Shown here: piece after piece, positions 36,211-45,245 of the stretch | Position numbering within the stretch: the first letter of the stretch is position 1 | Layout: the number at the start of each line of letters is the position of its first letter | Assembly: GCF_024509555.1 (NCBI RefSeq) | Contig: NZ_JAMWEL010000006.1 | Coordinates: 1-64,000 of the forward strand | Direction of reading: 5' to 3' | Length of the DNA: 64,000 bases | Source of the DNA: Streptococcus suis | GTDB lineage: Bacteria > Bacillota > Bacilli > Lactobacillales > Streptococcaceae | Program-made: the position numbers and the translations under genes | The notes under the pieces: model-generated | What the model saw: only the letters and a program-made list of their open reading frames with translations | The model's database searches: none | Told to the model about the DNA's origin: nothing

Positions 36211-36306
36211 TTATATATGATCATCCATTTCTGGTGCACGTATGATTTCAACAATCAAAATGACGATAGAAATCAGATAGATTCCACCTAGTATCCACCA
36301 AATCAA
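36211..36306 (-). CDS. 31-aa membrane microprotein
   Basis: Starts at TTG 36306 with GGAGGTGATT 8 nt upstream, a site formed by the last codons of repA. The product is one hydrophobic helix (IWWILGGIYLISIVILIVE) with a short charged tail ending PEMDDHI. It is followed by a clear terminator. Too short for standard gene calling; real expression is likely but unproven. Confidence 0.5.
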   Translation of the reverse strand: MIWWILGGIYLISIVILIVEIIRAPEMDDHI

Positions 36307-36307
36307 C

Positions 36308-37126
36308 TTAATCACCTCCCTTTACTTCTTGTCGTCTCAGTTGCTTGGTCCACTCTGACAGCACACCATTAAATACGTATTCAGCTATTACTTCCGCTGA
36401 CCGAGCAAATCGCATATATTCCAAAGCATACTGATAACGGTCACTAAAATAAATCATGGCATAGTCACTAGCTGACTGAGATAGACCCGTCTGTCTTAAC
36501 TGGTCATGAACCAAACCCCCAATATAGTCTCGATCGTACTTGGTCACGGCATCGACTTTTGAAGTAAAGTTCTCTTCTTGTTTCTCATCTACTAGCTGCC
36601 TCTCCTCCTCGTCCTCAATAAGTAAATCACTCCCTTTAGTTTCACTATATTTAGTCTCACTTCCTTCAGTCTCACTAGGGGCTGAATATAAGACCGGCCC
36701 CGTCTTTCTTTGAGACCCCCCTAGTGTTTTTTTAACACTAGCCACGTCTGTATGTAAGACTGGGGTAGTTTCATGTTCTAATTCCCCCAAGTAAATTTTA
36801 TTTGCCATTCGACCTCTTTCACTAGAGGATTGTTGGACTTCATCAATTAAGCCATATTCGCGTAAGGTTTTCTTGATAGAGAGTAGTTTTGACTTTGAAC
36901 AGCCTAATAGTGCCATCAGATTTGAATTGGAATAAATCAAATAAATAGCCCCATCCTCATCAATCCAGCCCTTACTCAAAGACAGCTCCAACCTATCTTT
37001 TAAAACCGCGTAGGCTACCTTAACCTCCAGCTTCATATCCTTATAACGTTCACTCTCAAACAAAATTTTAGGGAGTTTATAATAACGCTCTGATGTTTGA
37101 TACTGATCAGCGGTAATTCGTTTCAT
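36308..37126 (-). CDS. repA: RepA_N-family replication initiator
   Basis: 272 aa. The N-terminal RepA_N winged-helix region (about 1-115) contains YYKLPKILFESERYKDMKLEVKVAYAVLKDR, split here for length: YYKLPKILFESERYKDM then KLEVKVAYAVLKDR. A Ser/Glu/Thr-rich linker (about 120-200) and a small C-terminal domain follow, as in replication proteins of theta-type plasmids. In ICEs it may support autonomous replication of the excised circle. It overlaps the 57-aa gene by 4 bp (ATGA). Confidence 0.88.
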   Translation of the reverse strand: MKRITADQYQTSERYYKLPKILFESERYKDMKLEVKVAYAVLKDRLELSLSKGWIDEDGAIYLIYSNSNLMALLGCSKSKLLSIKKTLREYGLIDEVQQSSSERGRMANKIYLGELEHETTPVLHTDVASVKKTLGGSQRKTGPVLYSAPSETEGSETKYSETKGSDLLIEDEEERQLVDEKQEENFTSKVDAVTKYDRDYIGGLVHDQLRQTGLSQSASDYAMIYFSDRYQYALEYMRFARSAEVIAEYVFNGVLSEWTKQLRRQEVKGGD

Positions 37127-37296
37127 GATTGTCCCTCCAAGACAAAAAGTCCAACATTTCCGAATTCATCAAATCGGATTAAACCTACTTGTTCCATTTC
37201 ATCAATTAGCTGAGTTGCTTTCACAATATCAACTCCTAAGATAGTCACGAGATGACACATCACGATTTGGCGTGATGATTGTTCAAACTTTTGCAT
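37123..37296 (-). CDS. Small ICE protein upstream of repA
   Basis: 57 aa from ATG 37296 (GGAGG 5 nt upstream). Helix-rich with VDIVKATQLIDEMEQVGLIRFDEFG, possibly a winged-helix wing. Translationally coupled to repA and next to the attachment end, so a regulatory role in replication is plausible but inferred. Confidence 0.7.
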   Translation of the reverse strand: MQKFEQSSRQIVMCHLVTILGVDIVKATQLIDEMEQVGLIRFDEFGNVGLFVLEGQS

Positions 37297-37313
37297 GATT
37301 ACCTCCACAACGC

Positions 37314-37346
37314 AAAAAAGGGGTAGACAATCAAATGTCTACCCCT
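37314..37346 (-). terminator. Terminator at the ICE/rplL boundary
   Basis: Perfect 10-bp stem GGGGTAGACA/TGTCTACCCC with a 6-nt loop and then TTTTTT on the minus strand. It would stop ribosomal-operon transcripts about 150 bp inside the ICE, insulating repA from the strong rplJL promoter. Confidence 0.85.
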
Positions 37347-37364
37347 GAAAATTTATTAAAACAA

Positions 37365-37395
37365 AAATCCTGCCAAAGAATTTTTGGCAGGATTT
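37365..37395 (-). terminator. Second boundary hairpin
   Basis: Perfect 13-bp stem AAATCCTGCCAAA/TTTGGCAGGATTT with a 5-nt loop, followed by TTGTTTT on the minus strand. Together with the next hairpin it forms a tandem terminator after rplL. Confidence 0.75.
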
Positions 37396-37494
37396 CTGGC
37401 AGGAAACCAAATCAATTTATCAGTTTCTATCAATCGCTTATCGCTCTCAAAGACTGGTAAATAGGGATTCCGCAATCTAATTATGATGTGACTC

Positions 37495-37509
37495 TTATTT
37501 AAGAGTAAC
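37495..37509. other. ICE attachment site core (att) in the rplL 3' end
   Basis: TTATTTAAGAGTAAC, the 15-bp core described for ICESa2603-family elements, covers the rplL stop and last codons. The ICE lies on the low-coordinate side, so rplL stays intact. The other copy must lie beyond position 1. Confidence 0.85.
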
Positions 37510-37860
37510 TGAAGCGCCTGCTTCTTCCAATTTAGCTTTGATTTCTTCAGCTTCTGCAGTTGCAACGCCTTCTTTAACCATAGCTGGTGCACCGTCAACA
37601 AGCTCTTTAGCTTCTTTAAGGCCAAGACCAGTGATTTCACGTACAACTTTGATAACGCCAACTTTTTTGTCGCCAGCAGATGTCAATTCAACGTCGAATG
37701 AATCTTTAGCTTCTTCAGCAGCACCACCAACTGCAGCAACAGCTACAGGAGCAGCCGCAGTTACACCAAATTCTTCTTCGATAGCTTTAACAAGGTCGTT
37801 AAGCTCAAGGATAGTAGCTTCTTTAATTTCAGCAATAATGTTTTCAATGTTCAATGCCAT
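37495..37860 (-). CDS. rplL: 50S ribosomal protein L7/L12
   Basis: 121 aa, full length. Acidic Ala-rich; N-terminal dimer helix [25 protein letters not shown], split as [18 protein letters not shown] then [11 protein letters not shown], a hinge, and the factor-binding C-terminal domain [20 protein letters not shown]. It forms the ribosome stalk that recruits GTPases. Its last bases are the ICE attachment core, a common integration site since the end of the gene is regenerated. Confidence 0.98.
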   Translation of the reverse strand: MALNIENIIAEIKEATILELNDLVKAIEEEFGVTAAAPVAVAAVGGAAEEAKDSFDVELTSAGDKKVGVIKVVREITGLGLKEAKELVDGAPAMVKEGVATAEAEEIKAKLEEAGASVTLK

Positions 37861-37925
37861 TGTGATTTTCCTCCAATTTAGGTTTTTAAATAGTTTGTAG
37901 CACTAAGCAGCTACGCTCTGACGCA

Positions 37926-38420
37926 TTAAGCTGCGTCTTCTTTTTCTGCAACAGCTTTGACAGCGTATGCAACGTTGCGAACTGGCGCTTGAAGTACAGA
38001 AAGCAACATAGAAAGCATGCCTTCGCGGTTTGGCAATGTAGCAAGAGCTTCGATTTCTTCTTTAGAAGAAACTTTACCTTCTACAGCTCCACCTTTGATT
38101 TCAAGAGCATCTGCAGTTTTCGCGAAATCGTAAATTGTTTTAGCTGGAGCAACTGCATCATTTGAGAATGCAACTGCAGATGGACCTACAAACAATTCTG
38201 CAAGACCTTCAAGACCAGCTTGCTCAGCAGCACGACGCAAGATTGAGTTTTTGATAACTTTGTACTCAACTTCTGCACCACGCAAGTTACGACGAAGAAC
38301 TGTATCTTGTTCAACTGTCAAACCACGAGCGTCTACAACAACGATAGATGTTGCAGCTTTCATTTGCTCAGCAACGGCATTTACTAATTCCGCTTTTTTA
38401 GCGATAATAGCTTCACTCAT
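37926..38420 (-). CDS. rplJ: 50S ribosomal protein L10
   Basis: 164 aa from ATG 38420 with GGAGGT upstream; the in-frame extension to 38456 lies in the leader. [19 protein letters not shown] and the C-terminal helix that anchors L7/L12 dimers are present. It sits in the conserved rplJ-rplL operon and is autoregulated through the leader RNA. Confidence 0.97.
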   Translation of the reverse strand: MSEAIIAKKAELVNAVAEQMKAATSIVVVDARGLTVEQDTVLRRNLRGAEVEYKVIKNSILRRAAEQAGLEGLAELFVGPSAVAFSNDAVAPAKTIYDFAKTADALEIKGGAVEGKVSSKEEIEALATLPNREGMLSMLLSVLQAPVRNVAYAVKAVAEKEDAA

Positions 38421-38439
38421 TTTTTTACCTCCGTTTTTA

Positions 38440-38579
38440 TTTTGGGCTAGGCACAAAAAAATCGCACCTAAACCTAGACACGAAAGTACAAATACGTTTA
38501 TCTCAATAATCGTTTTGTGCCTCGGTAGGATGTTTACGAGTCTAGCTCCCCTACTGTCTTAGGTCAGTTTTTTCAAACC
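38440..38579 (-). ncRNA. L10 leader (autoregulatory RNA)
   Basis: The long 5' leader of rplJ holds the L10-leader motif: CTAAGACAGTAGGGG followed by CATCCTACCGAGGCA as pairing arms, then a hairpin region ending in TTTTTTT before rplJ. The L10(L12)4 complex is known to bind such leaders to limit its own synthesis. Confidence 0.8.
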
Positions 38580-38585
38580 TCAATA

Positions 38586-38614
38586 ATCATAACACAGTAT
38601 TTCATAGAATGCAA
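38586..38614 (-). promoter_or_regulatory. rplJL promoter
   Basis: TTGCAT (38609-38614), 17-bp spacer, TATGAT (38586-38591) with an upstream TG; a strong minus-strand promoter feeding the L10 leader. Confidence 0.85.
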
Positions 38615-38654
38615 GACTTTTCTCTTATTTTTTTAAAAAATATTTCCATACTTA

Positions 38655-38689
38655 GAAAAACAACTGCCATTCCCATGAGAATAGCAGTC
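38655..38689 (-). terminator. topA terminator
   Basis: Stem ACTGCTATTC/GAATGGCAGT (minus strand, one G-U pair), 6-nt loop, then TGTTTTTC, right after the topA stop. Confidence 0.8.
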
Positions 38690-38694
38690 TTATC

Positions 38695-40788
38695 TTATTT
38701 AATTTTATCTTCTTCGTAGTCACCATTTGGACAGACAACTTGTTTACCACCACCACGAACTTTTTTCTCAACGAGATAGTGGTCACATTTTGGACAGGCA
38801 CGACCAACAGGTTTATCCCAGGAGGTAAATTCACACTCTGGATAACGGTCACAACCATAGAAAAGTCGATTTCGTTTGCTCTTACGCTCAATGACCTGGC
38901 CTTGTTGACACACTGGACAAGTCACGCCGATTTCCTTGGTAATTTGTTTGGTATTGCGGCAATCGGGGAAATTACTACAAGCATAGAATTTTCCAAAACG
39001 ACCTAGTTTAATGACCATTTCATGTCCACAAACTTCACAATCAAAACCAGCTGGCTCATCCTTGATTTGGATTTTCTCCATTTGGTCTTCAGCTTTAGAA
39101 AGTTCCACTTTAAATGGTTGATAGAAACCATCGATAACCTTCTGCCACTGCTCCTTACCAATCTCGACATCATCCAATTTCTGTTCCATATCGGCTGTAA
39201 ACTTAACATTTACGATATCAGGGAAAAATTCGACAATGAGTTTGTTGACAATCTCACCAAGCTCAGTTGGTTCAAAGCGCTTAGCAGCAAGCTTAACATA
39301 ATAGCGTTTCTGAATGGTTTCAATAGTTGGAGCATAGGTTGACGGACGACCTACACCATTCTCTTCTAATGTTTTAATTAAGGTTGCTTCAGAGTAGCGA
39401 GCAGGTGGCTGCGTAAAATGTTGTTCAGGATTTGTTGATGTGCGTACAACTGTATCACCCTGCTCCATATCTGGCAACATCTTATTCTTATCCGAATCAT
39501 TATAGACAGCCATGTAACCATCAAATTTGACTTGACTACCATTGGCTGCAAAAATCACTCCATTTTGACCTAGGCGAACACTCATGGTATCAAAGACCGC
39601 TGCAGCCATCTGACTAGCCACAAAACGATTCCAGATCAGGGTATAAAGACGAAGTTGGTCCTTATCCAGATACTTTGCAATAGATTCCGGAGTAAATTGG
39701 ACATTGGACGGTCGAATAGCTTCGTGGGCATCTTGGGCACCAGTCGCATTCTTGACTTTGCTACCATGTTTGGAATACTTTTCTCCAAAACGTTCTGTGA
39801 TAAACTCCGCTGCCTGAGCCTGAGCAACTGGACTGATACGGGTCGAATCCGTACGCATATAGGTAATCAAACCTTGTGTACCACCTGTACCAAGACTAAC
39901 CCCTTCATAAAGCTGTTGAGCAACCATCATGGTTTTACGAGTACGGAAGTTGATTTTATTAGCTGCATCCATCTGCATAGTCGAGGTTGTATAAGGAAGC
40001 GGTGCATTACGTTTACGTTCCTTACGCTCCACCTGTTCAACTAAGAATTCGTCACTATTTAAACGAGCCAGAATCTCCTTGACCTGTTCATTGTTTTCAA
40101 CCTTGACTTTTTTTCCATCTAAGCCATAAAAGCTGGCTTGGAATTTCTTGGTACCTTTTTTAAAGGTAGCATCGATTGTCCAATATTCCTCTGGTTTGAA
40201 ATTGTTGATTTCATTTTCACGGTCAATGATGAGCTTGAGGGCAACAGATTGCACACGGCCTGCTGACAAGCCTTTTTTGACTTTCTTCCAAAGAATGGGT
40301 GAAATCGAATATCCAACGATACGGTCTAAAACACGACGAGCCTGTTGGGCATCGACCAAGTCATGATTGATGGCACGTGGTTCCTTGAAGGCATTTTTAA
40401 CGGCATCCTTGGTGATCTCGTTGAAAACAACCCGGTTTTTATCTTTTTCATCTAGTCCCAAGATATGAGCCAGATGCCAAGAAATTGCTTCTCCTTCACG
40501 GTCCGGGTCACTTGCCAGATAGACTTGTTTGGCATTTTTTGCCTCTTTTTTCAATGAATTGATAAGCGGACCTTTTCCTCGGATATTGATATACTCAGGT
40601 GCGTAGTTATTGTCAAAGTCAATGGACATGCTGGATTTTTTCAAATCACGGATATGTCCGACCGATGCAACTACCTTGTAATTTTTACCAAGATATTTCT
40701 CAATGGTCTTGGCCTTGGCAGGCGACTCTACGATAACCAGATTTTTCTTGTTCGCTGTTTTTTTCTTACTAACTGTTTTTGTAGCCAT
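38695..40788 (-). CDS. topA: DNA topoisomerase I
   Basis: 697 aa from ATG 40788 (AAGGA 6 nt upstream; an ATG two codons earlier is too close). [23 protein letters not shown] and SDPDREGEA; the catalytic Tyr in [14 protein letters not shown]; three C-terminal Cys4-type zinc ribbons, the last partly degenerate (CPKCDHYL...VVCPNGDYE). It relaxes negative supercoils. Confidence 0.97.
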   Translation of the reverse strand: MATKTVSKKKTANKKNLVIVESPAKAKTIEKYLGKNYKVVASVGHIRDLKKSSMSIDFDNNYAPEYINIRGKGPLINSLKKEAKNAKQVYLASDPDREGEAISWHLAHILGLDEKDKNRVVFNEITKDAVKNAFKEPRAINHDLVDAQQARRVLDRIVGYSISPILWKKVKKGLSAGRVQSVALKLIIDRENEINNFKPEEYWTIDATFKKGTKKFQASFYGLDGKKVKVENNEQVKEILARLNSDEFLVEQVERKERKRNAPLPYTTSTMQMDAANKINFRTRKTMMVAQQLYEGVSLGTGGTQGLITYMRTDSTRISPVAQAQAAEFITERFGEKYSKHGSKVKNATGAQDAHEAIRPSNVQFTPESIAKYLDKDQLRLYTLIWNRFVASQMAAAVFDTMSVRLGQNGVIFAANGSQVKFDGYMAVYNDSDKNKMLPDMEQGDTVVRTSTNPEQHFTQPPARYSEATLIKTLEENGVGRPSTYAPTIETIQKRYYVKLAAKRFEPTELGEIVNKLIVEFFPDIVNVKFTADMEQKLDDVEIGKEQWQKVIDGFYQPFKVELSKAEDQMEKIQIKDEPAGFDCEVCGHEMVIKLGRFGKFYACSNFPDCRNTKQITKEIGVTCPVCQQGQVIERKSKRNRLFYGCDRYPECEFTSWDKPVGRACPKCDHYLVEKKVRGGGKQVVCPNGDYEEDKIK

Positions 40789-40879
40789 TCTCATTCCTTA
40801 CAAATATTTTTAACTCACAAAGAATATACTATTTTTCAGCTAGTGTCAAGATTTTTATTTTCCTATAGGAGAACTTAAT

Positions 40880-41722
40880 TTAAAATTGATAGTCTGAAAG
40901 GATGTCCAAGCCTGATGTAATGCACTTTGCCCCCTCTTGAATCAAATGATGGCAACCATCTGATTTCCCATCCAAAATAGTACCAGGAATGGCATAAACT
41001 TCTCTTCCTTCTTCCAAGGCACGTTCACATGTAATCAAGCTACCCGACCGCATTTTAGCTTCACAAACCACCAATCCTTCCACCAAACCAGCTATAATGC
41101 GATTGCGTTCTGGAAAATGGTATTTGAGAGGGTCTGCACCTGGTTCATACTCTGTCAGCACCAAATGGTATTTTCCAATATAGGTCTGCAAATCCTTATT
41201 TTCTTTTGGATAAATCTTATCCAAACCTGTTCCAATAACTGCAATGGTTTGTCCACCATTTTTCAGGCTAGCAATATGGGCAGCTGTATCAATTCCTCTT
41301 GCCAGACCACTAACAATAACAAAGCGATTATTTAGTTCCTTAATAATTTTCTGAACAGACTGAATACCATTTTTACTTGCATTTCGTGTACCAACGACTG
41401 CCAGCTTGGATTTTTCCAGCAATTCTAAATCCCCTTGATAAAACAAAAGTACAGGTGGATTGTAAATCTGTTTGAGCGCCAAAGGATAGATGTCATCTAA
41501 AATTGAAAATGATGGATACTTATTAAATTCCTCGCGACAGGCTTTGGTATCCAAATTCTTATAGTTCTCCATAAAGAGAATAGGGTTTTTGCATTCAGAT
41601 ACCACAGCGATATTGCGTAAGGTCAATTTTTTACCGTGTTTTTCTTGATAGGCCAAAACTTTATTAATATTTAGATTGGTTAAACCTGCTTTTTTCCATT
41701 TAAACAATTCAAAATTATTCAT
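40880..41722 (-). CDS. dprA: DNA-processing protein DprA
   Basis: 280 aa from ATG 41722 (GAGG 6 nt upstream); the GTG at 41731 is less likely. Rossmann-like DprA core with VVGTRNASKNGI, VSGLARGIDTAAH and TIAVIGTGLDKIYPKEN. It protects incoming single strands and loads RecA in natural transformation. Next to topA, the usual order in streptococci. Confidence 0.95.
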   Translation of the reverse strand: MNNFELFKWKKAGLTNLNINKVLAYQEKHGKKLTLRNIAVVSECKNPILFMENYKNLDTKACREEFNKYPSFSILDDIYPLALKQIYNPPVLLFYQGDLELLEKSKLAVVGTRNASKNGIQSVQKIIKELNNRFVIVSGLARGIDTAAHIASLKNGGQTIAVIGTGLDKIYPKENKDLQTYIGKYHLVLTEYEPGADPLKYHFPERNRIIAGLVEGLVVCEAKMRSGSLITCERALEEGREVYAIPGTILDGKSDGCHHLIQEGAKCITSGLDILSDYQF

Positions 41723-41756
41723 TTTCTTCACCTCACCTAGTCTATTCGCAAGGCAA

Positions 41757-41783
41757 AGAAAAAAATTCTCCCGAAGAAGAATT
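41757..41783 (-). terminator. Terminator after the acetyltransferase gene
   Basis: Stem AATTCTTC/GGAGAATT with a TTCG loop followed by TTTTTTT on the minus strand; the stop codon lies in the 5' arm. Confidence 0.85.
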
Positions 41784-42339
41784 ATTTTTGAGGTATTTCT
41801 TTGATAACACGCGCAGGATTGCCCGCTAAAACGACATTATCACCAAAAGATTTAGTCACGACAGAACCAGCACCAACAACGACATTGTTGCCCAAGGTCA
41901 CGCCAGGTAAGATTGTCACACCACCACCAGCCCAGAAATTATCACCAATGGTAATTGGAGCCCCGTATTCCAAACCAGAATTTCGTTCATCAGGATCTAG
42001 TGGATGAAGTGGGGTTAGCAACTGCACATTGGGACCCAACATGGCATTTTTCCCAACGGTAATGGGACAGACATCCAACATGGTACAGTTAAAATTTGCG
42101 TAAAAATCCTCACCAACATGAATATTACTACCGTAGTCACAGTAGAAATTTGGCTCCATATAGATGCGTTGGCCTGTAGTTCCAAACCAGTTCTTCAATT
42201 GCTCCGTGCGAACCTTACCATCCAGTTCATTGTTAAATCGTTTCATTTTTTGACGTGCTATAATCCGCATCTGAACTAATTCTGGAACACCAGCTTGATA
42301 AAACTGACCTGCAATCATTTTTTCTCTTTCTGTCGACAT
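41782..42339 (-). CDS. Maltose/galactoside O-acetyltransferase-type enzyme
   Basis: 185 aa. An N-terminal maltose-acetyltransferase cap ([14 protein letters not shown]) is followed by left-handed beta-helix hexapeptides and the loop [10 protein letters not shown]. Such enzymes move acetyl from acetyl-CoA to sugar hydroxyls; the substrate is not readable. It lies 10 bp after the CstR-like gene on the same strand and may share its promoter. Confidence 0.88.
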   Translation of the reverse strand: MSTEREKMIAGQFYQAGVPELVQMRIIARQKMKRFNNELDGKVRTEQLKNWFGTTGQRIYMEPNFYCDYGSNIHVGEDFYANFNCTMLDVCPITVGKNAMLGPNVQLLTPLHPLDPDERNSGLEYGAPITIGDNFWAGGGVTILPGVTLGNNVVVGAGSVVTKSFGDNVVLAGNPARVIKEIPQK

Positions 42340-42349
42340 ACCCCTACTC

Positions 42350-42610
42350 CTATTTTTTTATGATTAAATTGATAGCTTGAGCAAGACGAGCTTCTTGTTC
42401 TTCAGGGTTTTCAGATGGATGAGTGATACAATCTTGTACCTTCTGAGCAATAACCATTCCCATCATACTATTAATGCTGGAACGAACAGCACTCAACTGA
42501 GTTACAATATCAATACATTCCTGATCTTCTTCAATCATTTTCTGAATGCCTCTGAGCTGACCTTCGGCCCGTTTCAAACGGTTTATCATCTTTTTCTTAT
42601 CAGTATTCAT
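42350..42610 (-). CDS. cstR: CstR-like persulfide-sensing repressor
   Basis: 86 aa, all-helical CsoR/FrmR family. Cys32 and Cys61 are kept but the copper-ligand His (four before the second Cys) is Lys57, the pattern of persulfide sensor CstR rather than copper sensor CsoR. Close in layout to staphylococcal CstR (MN.DKKMINR start). It is divergent from a rhodanese/CoA-disulfide reductase operon that carries a matching operator. The start codon is almost at the predicted transcription start, so the mRNA may be leaderless. Confidence 0.8.
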   Translation of the reverse strand: MNTDKKKMINRLKRAEGQLRGIQKMIEEDQECIDIVTQLSAVRSSINSMMGMVIAQKVQDCITHPSENPEEQEARLAQAINLIIKK

Positions 42611-42646
42611 ACCCTATATGGTACTGCTTGAAGTGAAAAATGTCAA
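42610..42646 (-). promoter_or_regulatory. cstR promoter with second operator-like palindrome
   Basis: TTGACA (42641-42646), 17-bp spacer and TACCAT (42618-42623) on the minus strand. TACC-N6-GGTA (42610-42623) overlaps the -10 and start codon, resembling a CstR half-site pair and suggesting autoregulation. Confidence 0.6.
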
Positions 42647-42655
42647 TTTTTTACC

Positions 42656-42684
42656 TTGACATCTTTTGAATTCCTTGATATATT
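42656..42684 (+). promoter_or_regulatory. Promoter of the rhodanese/reductase operon
   Basis: TTGACA (42656-42661), 17-bp spacer, TATATT (42679-42684): a strong sigma-A promoter just before the operator. Confidence 0.85.
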
Positions 42685-42688
42685 TTAG

Positions 42689-42704
42689 ATACCCCTAAGG
42701 GTAT
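42689..42704. promoter_or_regulatory. CstR/CsoR-type operator
   Basis: ATACCCCTAAGGGTAT, a perfect 16-bp palindrome with the C4-type core typical of CsoR/CstR operators, placed directly after the -10 of the operon it should repress. Confidence 0.85.
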
Positions 42705-42717
42705 AAAAGGAGTAACA

Positions 42718-43041
42718 ATGTTTAAACAATTATTTTCAGGAATGTTTTCAAACTCAGACAGTCTTCCGATAACTGATGTAGAACAAGCAATACAATCATC
42801 GAATGCTATTTTGCTTGATGTTCGCGAAGTTGACGAATTTGCCAGCGGTCACATTCCACAGGCTATCAACCAACCCTTAAGTCAACTTGACCAATTTAAA
42901 GGTGACAAAACCAAGAACTATCTGATCATCTGTCAATCTGGTATGCGTAGCCAACGGGCGACAGAATATCTAAAATCTCAAGGCTATCAAGCAATCAACG
43001 TAAAAGGCGGTATGAATGCCTGGACAGGAGGAATAGCATGA
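42718..43041 (+). CDS. Single-domain rhodanese
   Basis: 107 aa; active-site loop CQSGMRS (Cys about 83) and LLDVREVDEFASGHI. Transfers sulfane sulfur, here probably in persulfide detoxification. AAAGGAG precedes the ATG and the end overlaps the reductase by 4 bp (ATGA). Confidence 0.92.
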   Translation: MFKQLFSGMFSNSDSLPITDVEQAIQSSNAILLDVREVDEFASGHIPQAINQPLSQLDQFKGDKTKNYLIICQSGMRSQRATEYLKSQGYQAINVKGGMNAWTGGIA

Positions 43042-44690
43042 AAATAATTATTGTAGGTGGTGTCGCTGGCGGTATGTCTGCCGCTACTCGTCTGCGTCGT
43101 CTGATGGAAGATGCTGAAATCATCGTTTTTGAGAAGGGCCCGTATGTTTCCTTTGCCAACTGCGGTTTACCCTATTACATTTCTGGAGAAATAGCAGAGC
43201 ATGACAGTTTATTGCTTCAAACGCCAGAAAGTTTGAAACAACGTTTCAATCTAGATGTCCGCCCCTTCCATGAAGTCATTAGTATTGATGCTGAGCAGCA
43301 AACTGTAACAGTCAAAACTTCGCAAGGTGAATTGATTGAAAGCTACGACAAACTAATCCTATCACCCGGCGCTAAACCTATCATTCCGAATCTATCTGGT
43401 ATTGAAGAAGCAAGCAATCTCTTTACTCTACGAAATGTGCCCGATTTAGATAAGATTATGGCCAAGCTAGACCAAATCGAATCCGGTCAGGCAATTGTTA
43501 TCGGTGCAGGTTTTATCGGTCTGGAAATGGCTGAAAATCTTGCCTTAAAAGGCTTAAAAGTCACTCTTGTCGAACAGGCTCCTCATGTATTGCCAACATT
43601 TGACCTAGAAATGGCACGATATGTGGAAGCAGAATTAACAAGTAAGGGTGTCGAGGTTATCACAGGGCAGTCTGTTACTGCTTTTCATGAACATGGTCAG
43701 GTAATCGAATTGTCTAACGGACAGACCCTATCATCTGATGTGACTATTTTATCAGTTGGTGTTGCTCCTGATAGTCAACTGGCAAAAAATGCTGGAATCG
43801 AATTGGGTTTACGTGGAGGTATTCTCGTGGACCAAAACTACCAAACTAGTCAAGAAAATATCTATGCCGTTGGTGATGCAATTGTTGTTAAACAAGAAAT
43901 TACAGGTCAAGATGCCTTGATTTCCCTGGCTTCTCCTGCCAATCGTCAGGGTCGACAAGTAGCGGATGTCATTGCTGGACTGGCTCGCACTAACAGAGGC
44001 TCAATCGGAACAGCTATCGTCAAGGTTTTTGACCTGGCCGCTGCCTCGACAGGATTGAGCGAAGGTACTGTCCAATCACTCGGCTATGAATATGCCGTCG
44101 TTCATACGACTGGAAAAGACCATGCTTCATACTATCCAGGTGCGACTGATATTGTGCTGAAACTCATTTTCTCGACAACTGACGGCAAAATTTTCGGTGC
44201 CCAGGCAGTCGGTCAAAAGGGAGTAGATAAGCGGATAGATGTCCTTGCAACTGCTATCAAGGCTGGACTGACGATTTTTGATTTACCTGAGCTTGAATTG
44301 ACTTACGCTCCGCCATTTGGTTCAGCCAAAGATCCTGTCAATATGATTGGCTATGCTGCTATGAACATCGCAGAAGGGATTAGCCAAAACATCCAATGGC
44401 ACCAGTTAGATGAGGAGTTAGCTACTGGTAAAGTTCTATTAGATGTCCGCAATCCTGGTGAAGTCGCAAAGGGACAGTTCAAGGAATTCATTCATATTCC
44501 TTTGGACCAACTCCGTGAGCGAATTGGAGAACTGGATGCTTCAAAAGAATACATTGTCAGCTGCCATAGTGGACTCCGTTCTTATATTGCCGAACGAATC
44601 TTGAAAGAAAATGGTTTTAGCGTCAAGAACCTAGATGGTGCCTATTCACTTTATAAAATGGTATTGCCTGAAAATATTATCAAACCATAA
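43038..44690 (+). CDS. CoA-disulfide/persulfide reductase with rhodanese domain
   Basis: 550 aa. FAD site VGGVAGGMSAATRLRR, active-site Cys in SFANCGLPYYISG, NAD(P)H site VIGAGFIGLEMAENL, a dimerisation domain with the conserved Tyr pair region, and a C-terminal rhodanese (from about 465) with CHSGLRS. Such CoADR-RHD/Nsr enzymes reduce CoA disulfide or CoA persulfide. With CstR and the free rhodanese it forms a reactive-sulfur response unit. Confidence 0.92.
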   Translation: MKIIIVGGVAGGMSAATRLRRLMEDAEIIVFEKGPYVSFANCGLPYYISGEIAEHDSLLLQTPESLKQRFNLDVRPFHEVISIDAEQQTVTVKTSQGELIESYDKLILSPGAKPIIPNLSGIEEASNLFTLRNVPDLDKIMAKLDQIESGQAIVIGAGFIGLEMAENLALKGLKVTLVEQAPHVLPTFDLEMARYVEAELTSKGVEVITGQSVTAFHEHGQVIELSNGQTLSSDVTILSVGVAPDSQLAKNAGIELGLRGGILVDQNYQTSQENIYAVGDAIVVKQEITGQDALISLASPANRQGRQVADVIAGLARTNRGSIGTAIVKVFDLAAASTGLSEGTVQSLGYEYAVVHTTGKDHASYYPGATDIVLKLIFSTTDGKIFGAQAVGQKGVDKRIDVLATAIKAGLTIFDLPELELTYAPPFGSAKDPVNMIGYAAMNIAEGISQNIQWHQLDEELATGKVLLDVRNPGEVAKGQFKEFIHIPLDQLRERIGELDASKEYIVSCHSGLRSYIAERILKENGFSVKNLDGAYSLYKMVLPENIIKP

Positions 44691-44697
44691 GCAACTA

Positions 44698-44732
44698 ACC
44701 TTCTGTGATTTTGGGTCCAGAAGGTTTTTTCT
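44698..44732 (+). terminator. Terminator of the reductase operon
   Basis: AACCTTCTG/CAGAAGGTT stem, 12-nt loop, then TTTTTC. Confidence 0.85.
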
Positions 44733-44760
44733 TGACTTTTAATATACAATATCTTACAAT
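44732..44760 (+). promoter_or_regulatory. Promoter of the DUF1836-hlyIII pair
   Basis: TTGACT (44732-44737), 17-bp spacer, TACAAT (44755-44760). Confidence 0.75.
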
Positions 44761-44798
44761 CTAGTTATCATTACTAGATATAAGAACGTTGATAATCG

Positions 44799-45245
44799 AT
44801 GAAACATTCCCTCCCCTACTGGTATGAACTGCCAGACTTGGACCTCTACCTAGACCAAGTTCTTTTATATGTCAACCAAATGACCATTTCACCTGATGAT
44901 ATTGAACAGAAGAAATTGACTGCTGCCATGATAAACAACTATGTCAAGCACAAGCAGCTCGAAAAACCTGTTAAGAAAAAATATCAAAAACAGCAAGTTG
45001 CCCGCTTGATTGCCTTGACTATTTTAAAGAATGTCTTTTCCATTCAAGAAATCAGTCAGACCTTACATCTTCTTCTCCAGACAAACAGTTCTGAAACACT
45101 ATACAATCATTTTGTTGACTGCATGCGAAACGAGGAAAATGAAGAAACGCCTGACATCATTCGCTATGCTTGTCAATCCGTCAAACTATACTACAAAACC
45201 CGTCAACTCACTGTTGAGTTAGAAAGGAGATTTCATGAATCCTAG
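44799..45245 (+). CDS. DUF1836 protein, putative regulator
   Basis: 148 aa. The DUF1836 pattern is visible: ISPDDIEQKKLTAAMINNYVK then KKYQKQQVARLIALTILKNVFS, probably a winged-helix MerR-like DNA-binding fold. Regulatory role is inferred from the family. A weak ribosome site precedes the ATG. It overlaps the hemolysin III gene by 11 bp. Confidence 0.8.
   Translation: MKHSLPYWYELPDLDLYLDQVLLYVNQMTISPDDIEQKKLTAAMINNYVKHKQLEKPVKKKYQKQQVARLIALTILKNVFSIQEISQTLHLLLQTNSSETLYNHFVDCMRNEENEETPDIIRYACQSVKLYYKTRQLTVELERRFHES

Noticed and set aside
37356..37661. 101-aa frame overlapping rplL
   Set aside because: A shadow of rplL in another frame that runs into the ICE end; Leu/Lys-rich low complexity.
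42350..42610. Copper-sensing CsoR
   Set aside because: The conserved His ligand is replaced by Lys57 and no copper genes are adjacent.
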